A DNA stretch of 64,000 nucleotides, taken from assembly GCF_014851395.1 (NCBI RefSeq), contig NW_024040707.1:10948187-11012186 (forward strand), read 5' to 3'. This DNA comes from Micropterus salmoides. Lineage: Eukaryota; Chordata; Actinopteri; Centrarchiformes; Centrarchidae. Of this stretch, positions 1 through 12,635 are shown piece by piece. The notes under the pieces were generated by a model, which made no database searches, was not told the DNA's origin, and was given only the letters and a program-made list of their open reading frames with translations. The position numbers and the translations under genes were made by a program. The number at the start of each line of letters is the position of its first letter. The stretch's first letter is position 1.

Positions 1-3000
1 CAATGTTGCTGGGCAATCTTGTTGGTGGCAAGTCTGACTATGTTTTGAACAGATAGTGGCGAGGCGGGGCGGGTGGCAGAGTGATGGGGGAAGGGAATTA
101 CGGTAGTAATCTTTACTCATTAACATTGACGGTAACATTGCCCAGCACCATTGCTCTAATGGTTGCTCTGTGTATCATCAGCTTAAGACTTTCTTCTTCA
201 AAGAAAAAAAAAAGTTTATGTCATGTCCAGCTATTACTACTCACTCGGAGTGAGTTGTAATAGCTGGACGTGGACGTGAAGCAGGACCAATACCTGTCAT
301 AAAACAACTTCTGTGATAAAATGCAAATAAACTTCAGGTGTAAATGGATGCTTTTAACCATGTTACAATACCTACAGTAATGTACGATACAGAACGGAGA
401 CAGTGAGGCATCTGATTGCTGTTTATTGAGCAACACACTCATTTTCATTTTCAAATGTGTGATGGGTTAAAGTGCTTCGGAGTCATTTTCCAGATTTTCT
501 CAATAACTGAGTTCTCATCTCAGCATATTATAACAAGATGCTGGTTGTTATTTTTGAGACATATATTTTAAGATGAATAAACCGGCCCTAGCCCCTGAAT
601 AATATAAGCTCATTCTTCCTGCTGTCAGCTTCAATTTGAATAATTTATATGCGGCAATAAATAGAGGCAGAATCTCTGGCACCAACTTGGAGAATTGGCA
701 CTGAAACGGGAAATTCCTCTCTCTCTTTTTTTTGTGCCCGTATCACAATGACTTTAATAAAATCAACAGCAGACATTTCCTCTTGTTAAGCTTGTCATCT
801 TTCTTTGCTTTCTGATTCGAGGTCTCGTCCAATCACTCATCTCTCTGTCGGCAGGCTGCTTTCAGCTGCACTTGTCACACTATGATTTCTGGAACTGATA
901 AGAGTTCTGATTGAACATTTGTTTGGCCTGTGCAGACACCACTGGAGAATGGCTTGTTGTTGTTCATTTTGTTTCTTTCTATGGTTAAACACCTTTCCCG
1001 GTCAGGCACTGTTGGCTCGAGTACAGGGCAGTGTCAAAATAAAACAGAGGCATGATAAATTAAGAATTCATAGTTATTTCTCATATATATTGCCAGTAAA
1101 CTGATCACAAATCATTGTCCACTGACCTCATAACACTGAAATATGTTAGAAAACTGTAAAATGGCAGACTGTGGCGTAGACTGCTATAATCAATCATTTT
1201 ATGAAATAAATTATTGTGCAACTTCTTAGTGGAAATGGATCGAATGCTACAAAGCCAGAGTTCAGACCTTGGGTGAGTCATAAAAGAGGGCTTTGATATA
1301 TGATTCCAAAACTTTGTTGCACTTCCTGTATTGTATAAGAGTTGGCTCAAGCGTACTGTGGACAAATGTCCAATGGATCAAATTACTTTAGTTAACATTT
1401 TCAGCTTATTTATCCCCTGTTACACTGTTCCTTCCTTTATGAATTATTACATCCATAGTCATTAATATATTATTATTAAATATTCATACCTGTATTTAAT
1501 ACTGCTGCAACCTATATAAGGAAAATAAGATTTTTTAAGTTTGAGCAGAATTTGTGTATTTGTATTTGGTTTGAAGATGAAATCCTGAATTTGTCTTTGT
1601 GACTGCCTTGCTGTGTGTTATATAAGAGCGACTTCTGTTCTCCTTTTACTACAGTGTACCGTACAGTATGTGGGCTTAAGGTGGATGTATGCCCATCAGA
1701 ATATTCAATAGATCATTTGCAAGAACAATGCTCCCAGCTGTCTTTGTTGTTTGATGTTGTTTGACATGGAGGCCTTTGGCAAAGGAAAAAAGTATTTCAG
1801 TTTGATCATGATTTGATCTAAACATATTAAACAATACACTGTTTTGTTCATAATTATTAACACTTTAATGTCTGAGTGATATGTCCATGGGGTGTGTTTG
1901 CACTGTCAAGAAAACAGGTTAACTTCAAATTCTTTTTTCAAATTATTCAAATAACTTTAAATTATTTGAATTACATTTTAGGGTTCAACAGCAAACCCCG
2001 TGGATTTCATATCATATTGTTATCTTTCATACAATACTTCACTACTGAAATGGACTGCACAACAAAATGAAGTCAGAGACATTCATTCCTCTGGGGGACT
2101 GGGGAAGTTATACTATATACAAGTTATGCTTGTTTGTTTGAATACTTTAATTAAGTTATCTGTGTGTGATGACTGCTTTTGCATGAATGAACTTCTTGTG
2201 ATATTGTTTATACGTAATTTATTGTATTCTTAGGTCTATCTCATAAAACAGATCTTGATCTCAATTAGACGCCCTGAATAAATATAGTGAAACTAAGTAA
2301 CACTATGACAGATGTAAAAACAACTTTAAAGAAACTCAAGACACATCAGTGGCAAACCTAACAAAACCAGTTTCAGTTTGCTTGTCTGATTCTTTGCTCC
2401 TGTGGCAGAAAAGATGAAAGGTTTAGGCGTGGACCTTTTGAAGATATACTCTCTATACCATCAGTAGCTGCTATAAACATAACTAATCTTTTGTTTCCTA
2501 TATAATGGGAACTGTATGTTATGACATTAAATTACAGCATTTATTTGGCACTTTTTATTCAAAGAGACTTGCATACACACTTATAAGGAGCGATTTGGGG
2601 TTTAGTGAAGCCAGCTGATTCTCTCTAACTTTTGATTTTTTCATTGATGATCATTTAGATAATTTTTAGAAAGAGTGAGGTGAAGTGGCTCTGCTTTGTG
2701 GTTAGTTTAGATGCCAGTCTTCCAATAGATCTATGCACCAAACCTTAGGCATCCATATAGGCAGTAAAGTTGAACAAACCATAACCACAGACCATAAATA
2801 ATTCCCTTTTTTGATTGTTTTCTGGTGTCTTAATGCATTTCAGAACTTTAGAACTTCAGAACTTTACTTATTATTTATTTTATCTCCAAAAAACAGATTT
2901 CTTTGCACAACAAACCTGAATCTTATGTGTGATTTTCCTTTTTTTTTTCAAATGTCTCCAAAAGGGTCAATATTTGTTGAATGACTCAACCCTTTACTGA

Positions 3001-3134
3001 ACTACTGTCAATAACTGCATGTGAATTTTGCCACACAAGTGGAATATAATGTGCAGCATTGATTGATTGGTTGGACACACGTTTGTCCGAGCGCCGGCCT
3101 CTTGTAATTACATTGTTTTCATGCTGTTTTTCAG
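1..3134. other. Non-coding DNA upstream of the first syt2 coding exon
   Basis: AT-rich sequence with no exon that I can support. It is probably 5' intron or upstream flank of syt2, because the first coding exon is preceded by a splice acceptor at 3131-3134, which means at least one 5' non-coding exon lies further upstream, either here unrecognised or outside the window. The stretch around 2540-2600 resembles a degenerate copy of the interspersed repeat seen at 60343-60510. Confidence 0.6.
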
Positions 3135-3350
3135 GGACTGTGTGTGCAGCCTAAATGACGAAGTGGAACTTGTTCAGGCATCAGACAACACCCATGGTCG
3201 CTGCTAAGCCAACGGGGGCCAGTGCCTTGACTGTGACTCCAGCCCCTGTCGCACTAGTCTCTGCTGAAAACTCCACCGAGCCAGTCAACAAGAATGATGC
3301 CTTCGACGAGATCAAAAACAAGTTCCTGAATGAAATCGACAAGATCCCAC
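3135..3350 (+). CDS. syt2: syt2 coding exon 1 (start codon, lumenal domain)
   Basis: Acceptor TTTTCAG ends at 3134; ATG is at 3155, after about 20 nt of 5' UTR. It encodes the lumenal/vesicular N terminus, ending in the conserved helix NKFLNEIDKIP. The donor CCAC|GTGAGT leaves phase 1. Confidence 0.92.
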
Positions 3351-6131
3351 GTGAGTACCGGACAAAACTCAAACCTGTTCCAATCAACCAACTTGTACTG
3401 ATGTGACTATAGGGAATGATTTTGGAATTAGATTTTCTCTTTTGCTTCAGGCATTGGCAGCCTCATAATGCCTTTATTCAGTATTGATCACCAGCTGCCC
3501 TTCCTAATGGCAGAGAAATCTAATTTTCACCCAATCTAATTGCTAACCTAACACCTCTCACTAAATATATTTGGCCCAGGACATGACATGGAGTAGGCTA
3601 AATGATTGGTTGGTCAAATGTCAAAGTATTTGCTTCTTTCTTCTCTTTCTGGGTGTGGATGTGCCATCTATACATTGGTCTGTATATTCTCCTCAGTGCC
3701 GTCCTGGGCCATCATTGCCATTGCCGTGGTCGCTGCTTTACTCATTCTAACATGCTGCTTCTGCATCATCAAGAAATGCTGTTGCAAGAAGAAGAAGAAC
3801 AAGAAGGGCAAGAAGGGGAAGGGTGACATGGGAATGAAGAACCTGAAAGGGGGAGAGGTATGTTCCACCGCGGGAGGTTGCATCACGGCCGAGGGAATTT
3901 ACACCTACACTGTATACGAGCCCAGACAAAACATCGCCAACTTAACCCTGTTTATGAGCCTATTATGTAACAGCTGTGTTTCTTACAGCATGGATTTGTG
4001 CTAGAATAGACACAAACATGCAGGTAGTGGTAAGAGTGACTCAGCTAATTATATAACAAACAATAATTTGGACCAGTATTCCTTGTGTTACACATTTTAG
4101 TCCAGCAACAAGTTTCCTGTTTGAAATGTATTAGATTACATATCATTGGTACAGGCTGTTTTGATGGCTTTCTAACCCAGTAAGTCTATTCTCCGCAGGT
4201 GTTAATTACATTCTTTATCCACCATGATTACTTTTTATAATTTTCTCCTTCTTTTTTGTTATTTAATGTATTTGTCATGAATGTTATTGTTGCTCTTTCT
4301 CTCACTTGTGCTCTGGGATTTGAGTGGAAAATGACAGGACTCTTATCTATTTAGCCTAACCATTGTTTTCCCAGTCTTTAAAGAGTAATTATGAAAATTA
4401 GTAGTTAGCACAATGCTGGTGTTTTTGGGCCAATAATTATTATTTTTTCACATGCATGATTGATGATTTGACAAAGTATAATAAGAATACATCTAAAAGT
4501 GGAGTTATTTTAAAACCCAATGGCCCTGCTGCACAAGATATGATGTGCTAATGAGGAGGCTTTTCTATCTGTCATTTTCCTCACTCCCTACAGTGTAGCT
4601 GACTGCATTTTCTGTGATTACCCTTCTTTGGTGTCTGCTATGAGTTCAATCTCTGCCTTTGTCTCTGCTCTCCTCCTTCCTGCTTTGTGTCTTATGTGTG
4701 CTCCGTGTATCTTGACTGTGGTGGACTTCTCTGCCTACGGTAGGTCTGACAGCACGCGGTGCCCCTCTCTGGCCGCTCTGTGTAAGCGCAGACCAGGGCC
4801 GGGGGGAAGCGGTGATGGGGTGGGCTGGGCTTGGAGGGGTTGGATTGCAGTGATGATGACAATAAGTGCTATGGCTTCCTTAGTTTTTTTGCAAGCTTAG
4901 GTGCTGCGGGTGCTTGAGGAATCTATGGGAGCGATTAAGCTGCTTCGCAAAATCCACTGAACTGATATGCCGCACCAACTGCTATGTCTTGACTATCCAG
5001 AGATTGCAATTTTTGAAAAAAAACAACAGAGCAAATAAGTGTCTATGGTTTGAAATGAACATGAAACTCATCCTAGGGTTGAGCCTTTGAATGACGAGTG
5101 CACTCAGCAACTCACTAGAGATCACTAACATGCATGTGCAAGGGGTAATCTGGATATTTGTCAAATAATAGCCGAACTGAGAGCTTTGAGCATGTTTCCA
5201 CCATGACAGGCCTCGATTGTGCAACACAACCAAAATGGGATATCTTACAAAACAATTTCTCTCCAGAGATACATTGACTTGGGTCTGAAATTCACACGGT
5301 GTGCCCCACTTGTGCAAACACGCTCCGAGTTCCTCGACATATAAAGCTGTTTGGATCTCTTGACAAAGACCAGCATATGCCCTTGCAGTAGGTACCATTG
5401 AATGGCCACAACTTGACTTGAGAGTAACTTTTCCTGGATGACCCATGCTGCTGACATATTAGGTGACAGTCATTGACGCCCTCTCTCCCTGAAGCACTTG
5501 GGTCTCACTGAGGAGAAATGGTGGGCCAGAATGTTTGCCCAGGTTTGAGCTCAACTGCTGAGGCCTGATTTCAGTCGATGCAAAGTTAAAGCTGCAATCA
5601 GGTGGCTGTTTTAACACATATTTATTTTAATAAAACCCTTGTTATCTAGCTCGTAAATTACCCCACTGAGTTCACCGAAGGGCATACATTCAGACATACC
5701 ATGTCTTTATCTTTGAACCCCCAATGGAAGTTTGATAAACTATAAATTCTCAATATAGCATGATCCCTCTATGGATGTGTACATTTCACTCAGGTCACGT
5801 GGACAGAAATTTTTGGGCCTGACAAAAATTTGTTACTTAGGTTTTTTTGTGTGTTTTTTTAAACATCAAAGCATAACTTTTATCTGTCTTCAGAAATTAT
5901 AAGGTTACATTACATTTGCCATCAGAGAGAAACTTAGATCCTGCATTGTGTGGCCTGGCATGCTTGAATGAAAAGCATTTACCACAATAAAGATAGAGAA
6001 TGCGACATATTAAGGATATTGTGTGAGAATGTATGCGTGTGAGAGAGAAAGTGAGTTCTTTAAGCATGCATGAGAGCCTGCATGTAAGCAAATGTATGTA
6101 TGTATGTATGTGTGTGTGTGTGTGCGCGCAC

Positions 6132-6167
<36 letters not shown>

Positions 6168-9100
6168 ATGGCGGCATACAGGGCAGTATGGTGTGTTGTG
6201 GATGTGATAGTGTGCGTATTATCTGTGTGTGTGCCCTGTTCCTCTTCCAGCTCATCAGTGAGTAGCTGGGCCCTCCAGTCTTACGAAGACATTTTTTCAA
6301 GAAGACAGCCATAGGAAAGTAGGCCATACTGAGATATTTTCCAGCTTCATACAGTATCCAAAATGGAAGTTTATTTTAATATTTATATCAGAGCAAAACA
6401 CTTGATTAGTCATGACCGCCTCTAAAGATATGAAAGACTGACGAGTCACTGGGTGTGATGTAAAGCCAAGATGGACGATAACGGAGGACTTATCTTCTTC
6501 ATCAAGTCCTGATTATCTAAGGAGCTCTTTATTGTTTGTAAACTGCTGTCAGTAAACTGCTGAATTTTGTTCTAGCTTATGATCAATGGTCACAATAGTT
6601 CAGCTAGAAAATATGGACTCTCTTAAATAAATTGTGAAATATATCAGTAAATCATTTAGCAACATTAATCAGGCTAGAGTACAATTATAGCAGTCAAATC
6701 CTACCAGCAATACCAGTGTAAACACATTAATGAGACTATAGGATGTCAGGAGGAGATAAATGTCAAACAGTAATTGTCTGGCTTGAAGTAAACCTGTGTG
6801 TCAAACAGCTTACACTATCAGTTGGAGGATATTTGCCCGCGTCAGTGGTTTGATCAAATCACATCTATTCCTCATAGCTCTGTCCTTCAGTTCCTCTCAG
6901 AAAGGAGGATCTGTTCCTGTGACAGCTTGTATTTGAAGTACTGTACACAGGGTGGACAAAGTAACTAGAATACCTTGAACCATAGCGCAATGCAGTGCAA
7001 CAGTTCTGTGGTAAATACTATTTTGGAGTGTGTCCTTTTGTGTCAAAATGACTGGACTGTGGTGTGTTTGAGCAAATATCCCGGAATATTCTCAGTCTGT
7101 TTACTTGTGACTTTGGGCTTATCTTTACTGATACACTTACTCTGTGTGTGTGGGATATGCCGTCATGATTTGTTCAGACTTTTTTAACAACTCACATGGG
7201 ATTAGTCATATTTGGGATTTGTGAAGCTGCCTGTGTATCCGCAATGCAGTCCCTTGAAAGTCAAAGCCCCATTTTATGTCATGTTCCAGTTATTTTGCCC
7301 ACCCCCTGTAATATCACAATTACAGGCAGATACACAAGTGAATCACATTGATTTGAAAAAAACAATTAGCAGTAATAAAGGTTTGGCAATCCTCATTTTT
7401 ACTAGTGAAAAGTGAGAACTTCCTAAGGTTTCTTGATGGCTGTTGTGTTAAATTGCCCTATATTGTAAGGTTTTCCTGTTTTCCTGTTTATATTCTGTTG
7501 TTTCTCTCTTTTTCTCACTCCTTCTCTCTCTATCTGTCTCCACTTTTTGCATGATAACATAGAGTTCTATTCAAATGGCCTCTCTACAACATTTCATAGT
7601 CAAAGAGGAATTCCCTGTATCTGATTTTAGCAGATTTTAATGCTCATGAAAAAAACAGCAAATGGTGTCACCCAAGAAATAGTGAAATCAAGTCAGGTTG
7701 CAACTGTGGTCATCGATGAACAGATTGCACTAGTAACACCGCGCTGAGCGGGGGGTAAGTGGCAGGTAGGTGCTGTGACTGACCCAACTGCTGATGCCTG
7801 AGGTTTTGTGTTCAGCACAGCAGCCACCTCAGAGACATCCACTTACTCCTCCTCCTGCCGCCTGTTCCCCATCTGTCTCTGCAGAAACAACAGGATGATG
7901 ATGATGAAGAAGATGATGTTGAACCTGGACTCACTGGAGATGAGAAAGAGGAAGAAGTGAAGGAGAAAGAAAAGCTCGGGAAGCTGCAGTACTCTATTGA
8001 TTATGACTTCCAGGAGAACAAGGCAAGCACTTGAGTGGTTTATTTAACATTTTCTTGTCAAAATGCGGAGGCTTTCAGTACTTATGTAAACAACACACCC
8101 TGAATTTTCCTTTGTGTAATATTTCCTTTGGCCTGTTTTTTTTCTTGATTGATTATCACTGAAGAAAAGCAGGATCAAGGACATGGTGAAGGATTTCGGG
8201 GTGTGAGCTGGAGAAAATCTCATGGACTTTTAATCACATACTTCCTCCCTCCTACCTCCCCAGCTCACTGTGGGAATCCTGCAAGCAGCTGATCTCCTCT
8301 CCATGGACAGCGGTGGCACCTCTGATCCCTACGTCAAGGTCTTTGTGCTCCCTGACAAAAAGAAGAAGTTTGACACAAAGGTTCACAAGAAAACGCTCAA
8401 TCCTGTGTTCAACGAGACCTTTATCTTCAAGGTAAGACGAAACACCTCGTGGTCACCCATTACTTATTAAAACAACATGAACATCAAGCTGTTTGATGGG
8501 TAGGAGGTCCTGGTAAAGGTGAAATTCTCCAGGCTAGTTCTGCTGAGGCTGCATGTTATTAAGTCAGGCAATTTTGAGCTCCAGGCCAAAGTCAAAACCC
8601 ATACTGCTCAATACTTCTGATCTGACTTGCACTGTAAGTCTATGATTTGTCAAAAACCTCCCCAAAATAAAATAAATGAGTAACAAGAGATTGGTTTGTC
8701 TTCTAGATTCCATTCCAAGAGATGGGAGGGAAGACTCTGGTAATGTCAGTCTATGACTTTGATCGCTTCTCTAAACATGATGTCATTGGAGAGATTAAAA
8801 TACCCATGAACACCCTTGACCTGGCAAAGCCAATTGAGGAGTGGAGAGACCTGGACAGCGCAGATCAAGAAGAGGTAGGACTCATGCGGCGTTATGTGTG
8901 TGAGTGTTATATTACTATTACAACAATTATGTTTGCATTGATGTTTGAGAGTTTGAGAATGTATTTAACATATTGTTTTCCATAAAAGCATAATATAAAC
9001 AAACATTAAACATATATTTTTTTATTTAATTTTTATTTTTGTAATGACAATGTATTAAATGACGTGACGTGACATGATGAATGTGAAGGGGTCGCTCAGA

Positions 9101-12100
9101 GTGATGGACCTATTGTCATTATCTGAATCTGCAGCTCCCCTTGGTTTTATTGAGTTCTAGCTGTCTAGCCTGCAACGTTACTGTTTTGGTTCCCTCTCAC
9201 CGCTCTCATAGCGGCATTTTCAACAGAAGCAGAAAAGCTTTAAAGACCCAGTGTACACTACCTGCTCAGCACCAAACAGCAGTCAGACACAGTTACTGTC
9301 TAGCTTCTGAACATAGTGAGGCATTTAGCAGCTAAGGAGCCAGATATTTCCCTCAGGAGATGGTAGAGACCAAGAACAAAGCTGAAAGAGTGTAAATATT
9401 GGATTTACATTTGTCAGGTGGGCAGAAACACGACTCCAAATGAATGAATAATGTTGCTCTGTATTTGCTGGATGTGTAAATATGCAAACCGGCTTTGCTA
9501 ACAAGCTTGCCATATCAACTTAAAAGGTAATGGTATGTCAGTGTTGTGTTCAAAACTTGTGTCTGCCAAGTAGCCAATATTATTATTATTTCACAGGGTT
9601 AAATTTGGTTATCAATGAAATATGACCAAGATATGTACTGAGCACGACACTGTATAGTTCAACTGTATAGTAAAATCAACTTGTCAGTGCTCTCAACAAA
9701 CTATATAATGGTGACACTACATTGCCTTGAGCACATCCCTGTTTTTGTTCTGCAATTTCCTGCTACCTATATTACTTATTAAATATATACTGATACTGTT
9801 AATAGACTAATGCTATTTATCAGTAAGGCTAAGTATGTTTTACCTTTACTACAGAAGTCTTCTAATTCTCACTGCAAACTGTAATCATAATGCAACCTGT
9901 GAAAGTTTTTAAAACATACTGAAATACATTTAATCAGACCTGAACCTGAACAGCTTACTCAGCTGATGACATAGTACAAAAATAACCATGAGCAAAAGAT
10001 GGAAACTTTGTCTGTTTACCAATGAGATTCAGGGGTCTGAAGGACATCCTTTTTTGTTTTTCTAAGCAACTGCACTGCTTCCACTGTAGCCACGCAGCCT
10101 GTAATGTGGTGTTTTCATCATTATGCTGAACTAGAATAAGAAAAACAGGTTTTAATCAATGAAACCTCTCCTGAGCCATCTCAAGAAGAAATACTCACTC
10201 TACAGTTGCATGCGGCCTCAGATATTTAATTAACTTTGAAAAGACCAACTAGATGTACTTCTGAATACCGGTAATTCCTGCTGCTAAGACAAACATAATG
10301 GCAGCAATAATAATTTGTATTGACGGTTTATATTTAAAATGTTATTCCAAGGGACAGTTTGTATATTTATGTAGTGTACAGCACAACAAAGGAAAGATGT
10401 AAGTTCTGCGTCAGACCTCCTTTAACTTTCTCTCCCCGTCCCACCTCCTCACAGCCGGAAAAGCTGGGTGACATTTGCATCTCTCTGCGTTACGTCCCTA
10501 CTGCTGGCAAACTTACCATCTGTATCCTGGAGGCCAAGAACCTGAAGAAAATGGACGTGGGTGGACTGTCAGGTATATACACAGTACTGAGCATCACATA
10601 TTGTATTTCATAACCACCATATCACACTTGGCCTTATTTCAACTTTCACAATTTGACAAAAATTGATCAGTTAATGAAATTTGAAATGCTGGCAGTGGGA
10701 CTGCAGTGTATAAAGGACTATGCCTGTGAGCACAGCCATTAGGTCGGTCCTGCTGTGCTCACGTGCTGACGCTGCAGTACTTACCATGCACCAGCTCTAT
10801 CTCCCCCCTGGCTTCAGCATTGGCCCCATCTGTTGGTGCATTACAACATTGCAACCTAAACATGCATGTGCAAGCCATTTCTATCAGATTTATCATGATT
10901 TTGCATTCTTTTTTTTTTCAGATCCCTACGTAAAAATTAACCTGCTGCAGAATGGAAAGAGGCTGAAGAAGAAGAAGACTACGGTGAAGAAGAATACTTT
11001 GAATCCGTACTACAACGAGTCCTTCAGCTTTGAGATTCCTCTTGAGCAAATGCAGGTAAGGACACAGACTCACGAGTTAAACTCCTTTAAGATATATCAG
11101 GGGTGGAAAGAGTACCACCGTATCCTACAGAAATAAAGGCACTAGTGTTTAAAAGTACTGTATCCAAGTAGAAATACTATATTACATTATAAATTAGAAA
11201 AGAAGAAGAAGTTAAATGCACTTAGGAGTTTTGCTGCTATAGCCTTATTTGGTCTGGTATGACTAGGAGCTTATGGTGGCTAATGTCAGCCAACTTTAGA
11301 TAGCTATTATTGAGACAGTTTGCTGACTTCATGAGTCTTCTCTACTTGTGCTATTGTCACTATATTTTAGCTTTTCAAGGCTGAGCTTATACGTCTATTT
11401 CTTGATACGTCGATACCACTCTCCTATCTGTCTAGTAAAGTATTGCCATCGCCCTTACGTTACCAGGCATCTCGCAGAGACGCCAGGAAGTCACTGCTAT
11501 TGCCCAACAAATAATCTAGCCCATAACATTATGTTGACCACAACTTGCTGTTTTTATGCTGAATTGTTTTTACAGATTAACCAAACAAGATTTGTTGATA
11601 AGTGAGCTTTAAGGTGTTGGTTAACTGGCTGCTGACTAGCCTCATATTTAATGCACAGTGAGTGGTACTGATCTTCTAATATTATTCTCTGAGAAAGAAA
11701 TCACAACTTACTGCTCACTGAGAGTTCCATGTAGGACATACTGTGTGGGAGTATGTTGAAATACTTACAAAACCAGCACAAATTCCATCTTTGTACTGCA
11801 AAAAAGGCCAAAAGAATTGTCAATAAGACTGATTATAATGACCCAACCAACCCATTTTTTACAAATTCGTATGCTTTACAGTTTATGGGCCAAGTAGTCT
11901 TTAAATTTCAACAAATAATGTATAGAGCAAGAGACAGAACACTTCCTGACGGTTGTTCTCAATGAGAGATAGCAGGAATCCATTAAGGGGAAATTATATG
12001 TTTAAAAAAAGAGGACAAATTTGAAAAGCAGATGTGTGACAAACAATGTGTTGAAAAACATTATATTTGAAAGATACAGTGTGACCAACACTGAGAAATG

Positions 12101-12635
12101 ACTGACCTGTCTACGTTTGTTTATCTGTTTCTGTTTTATGCTGTTGTCCAAGCAGTGAAGCTTGCTGTTGATTGTTGAAGCACTTACACAACTGTATGGT
12201 CATTTTCTTGTTATTGTGTGTAATTGACCGGAAAAAAAATAAAACTAAACTAAAACTAAAAGCATTATCCAATAATTGACAACTAGGGCCACAGTGGCCA
12301 CTGTTCATGGCCATGCATATGGTAGATGGAAGATTTTGGAATGTACTCCACCTTTCACATCCACGTAATCATCATGGCATTCTGAACGTTGCTGTAATGC
12401 TTTCTCTCCATTCCCCCAGAAAATCCTAGCTGTGATCACAGTGCTGGATTATGACAAGATTGGCAAGAACGATGCCATTGGAAAGATACTGGTTGGGAGC
12501 AAGACCACAGGGGCCGGGCTGAAACACTGGTCCGACATGCTGGCCAACCCCCGTCGCCCCATCGCCCAGTGGCATCCACTGCAGCCAGAGGAGGAGGTGG
12601 ATGCTGCTCTCGCAGCCCTAAATGCCAAGAAGTAA
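3155..12635 (+). CDS. syt2: Synaptotagmin-2-like calcium sensor, complete CDS in 8 coding exons (432 aa)
   Basis: Synaptic-vesicle calcium sensor for fast neurotransmitter release: two C2 domains bind Ca2+, acidic lipids and SNAREs. Coding exons are 3155-3350, 3697-3857, 7885-8022, 8264-8431, 8707-8874, 10455-10572, 10922-11055 and 12420-12635; all phases agree and the sum is 1299 nt. Visible are a short lumenal N terminus with an N-glycosylation sequon (NST), a membrane segment near residues 69-92, a palmitoylation-type Cys cluster followed by a Lys-rich linker, an acidic linker, then C2A and C2B. Calcium ligands are all present: D180, D186, D238, D240, D246 in C2A and D311, D317, D371, D373, D379 in C2B. 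C2B keeps the polybasic KKKK strand and the HWSDMLANPRRPIAQWH signature. Human SYT2 is 419 aa. The N-terminal FxRxQ-type start and the tail-to-tail ppp1r12b neighbour favour syt2 over syt1; which teleost duplicate it is cannot be decided here. Confidence 0.94.
3697..3857 (+). CDS. syt2: syt2 coding exon 2 (transmembrane segment, Cys/Lys linker)
   Basis: Acceptor CCTCAG, donor GAGAG|GTATG, phase 1 in and phase 0 out. It encodes LPSWAIIAIAVVAALL, then the TCCFC...KKCCC cluster and a run of Lys/Gly, matching the family pattern of a single membrane anchor followed by palmitoylated cysteines. Confidence 0.94.
6091..6170. repeat. TG-rich microsatellite in a syt2 intron
   Basis: TATG repeats grade into TG/CG and then (TG)n. 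Simple-sequence DNA, potentially Z-forming and length-polymorphic. Confidence 0.95.
7885..8022 (+). CDS. syt2: syt2 coding exon 3 (acidic linker, start of C2A), GC donor
   Basis: Acceptor CTCTGCAG, 46 codons, phase 0 to 0. It encodes a Gln/Asp/Glu-rich linker followed by KLGKLQYSIDYDFQENK, the first strand of C2A. The donor is AAG|GCAAGC (GC-AG intron): the nearest downstream GT would follow an in-frame TGA, so the GC site is needed to keep the reading frame. Confidence 0.92.
8264..8431 (+). CDS. syt2: syt2 coding exon 4 (C2A, first calcium-binding loop)
   Basis: Acceptor CTCCCCAG, donor TTCAAG|GTAAGA, 56 codons, phase 0 to 0. It encodes LTVGILQAADLLSMDSGG and SDPYVKVFVLPDKKKKF, with the first two Asp ligands, and ends in the FNETFIFK motif. 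Confidence 0.95.
8707..8874 (+). CDS. syt2: syt2 coding exon 5 (C2A, third calcium-binding loop)
   Basis: Acceptor TTCTAG, donor GAAGAG|GTAGGA, 56 codons, phase 0 to 0. It contains VYDFDRFSKHDVIGE with three Asp ligands and ends in the acidic linker to C2B. Confidence 0.95.
10455..10572 (+). CDS. syt2: syt2 coding exon 6 (C2B, first calcium-binding loop)
   Basis: Acceptor CCTCACAG, donor TGTCAG|GTATAT, phase 0 to 1. It encodes EKLGDICISLRYVPTAGKLT and LKKMDVGGLS, with the first C2B Asp ligand. Confidence 0.95.
10922..11055 (+). CDS. syt2: syt2 coding exon 7 (C2B polybasic strand)
   Basis: Long T-tract acceptor, donor ATGCAG|GTAAGG, phase 1 to 0. It encodes DPYVKINLLQNGKRLKKKKT, the PIP2/SNARE-binding polybasic region, and NPYYNESFSFE. 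Confidence 0.95.
11098..11180. repeat. Interspersed repeat fragment in a syt2 intron
   Basis: The phrase GGGGTGGAAAGAGTA followed by AAAGTACTGTATCCAAGTAG resembles, in reverse orientation, the element at 29585-30200 (which ends in ACTTAGTTACTTTCCACCACT). It appears to be a short copy of the same fish element. Confidence 0.5.
12420..12635 (+). CDS. syt2: syt2 coding exon 8 (end of C2B, stop TAA)
   Basis: Acceptor TTCCCCCAG. It encodes VLDYDKIGKNDAIGK with the last Asp ligands, then HWSDMLANPRRPIAQWH and an acidic/Ala tail ending NAKK and TAA. The tail is a few residues longer than in mammalian SYT2. Confidence 0.95.
   Translation, partial: KILAVITVLDYDKIGKNDAIGKILVGSKTTGAGLKHWSDMLANPRRPIAQWHPLQPEEEVDAALAALNAKK

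Noticed and set aside
4628..4900. 90-aa hydrophobic ORF in a syt2 intron
   Set aside because: Acceptor-like and donor-like sites flank part of it, but joining to syt2 in phase gives an immediate stop and the peptide resembles no synaptotagmin segment.
6010..6327. His/Thr-repeat and Cys/Val-repeat ORFs
   Set aside because: Translations of the TG microsatellite on both strands.
3155..12635. syt1 as the identity of the synaptotagmin
   Set aside because: C2 domains alone cannot separate syt1 and syt2, but the N-terminal sequence and the convergent ppp1r12b neighbour support syt2.
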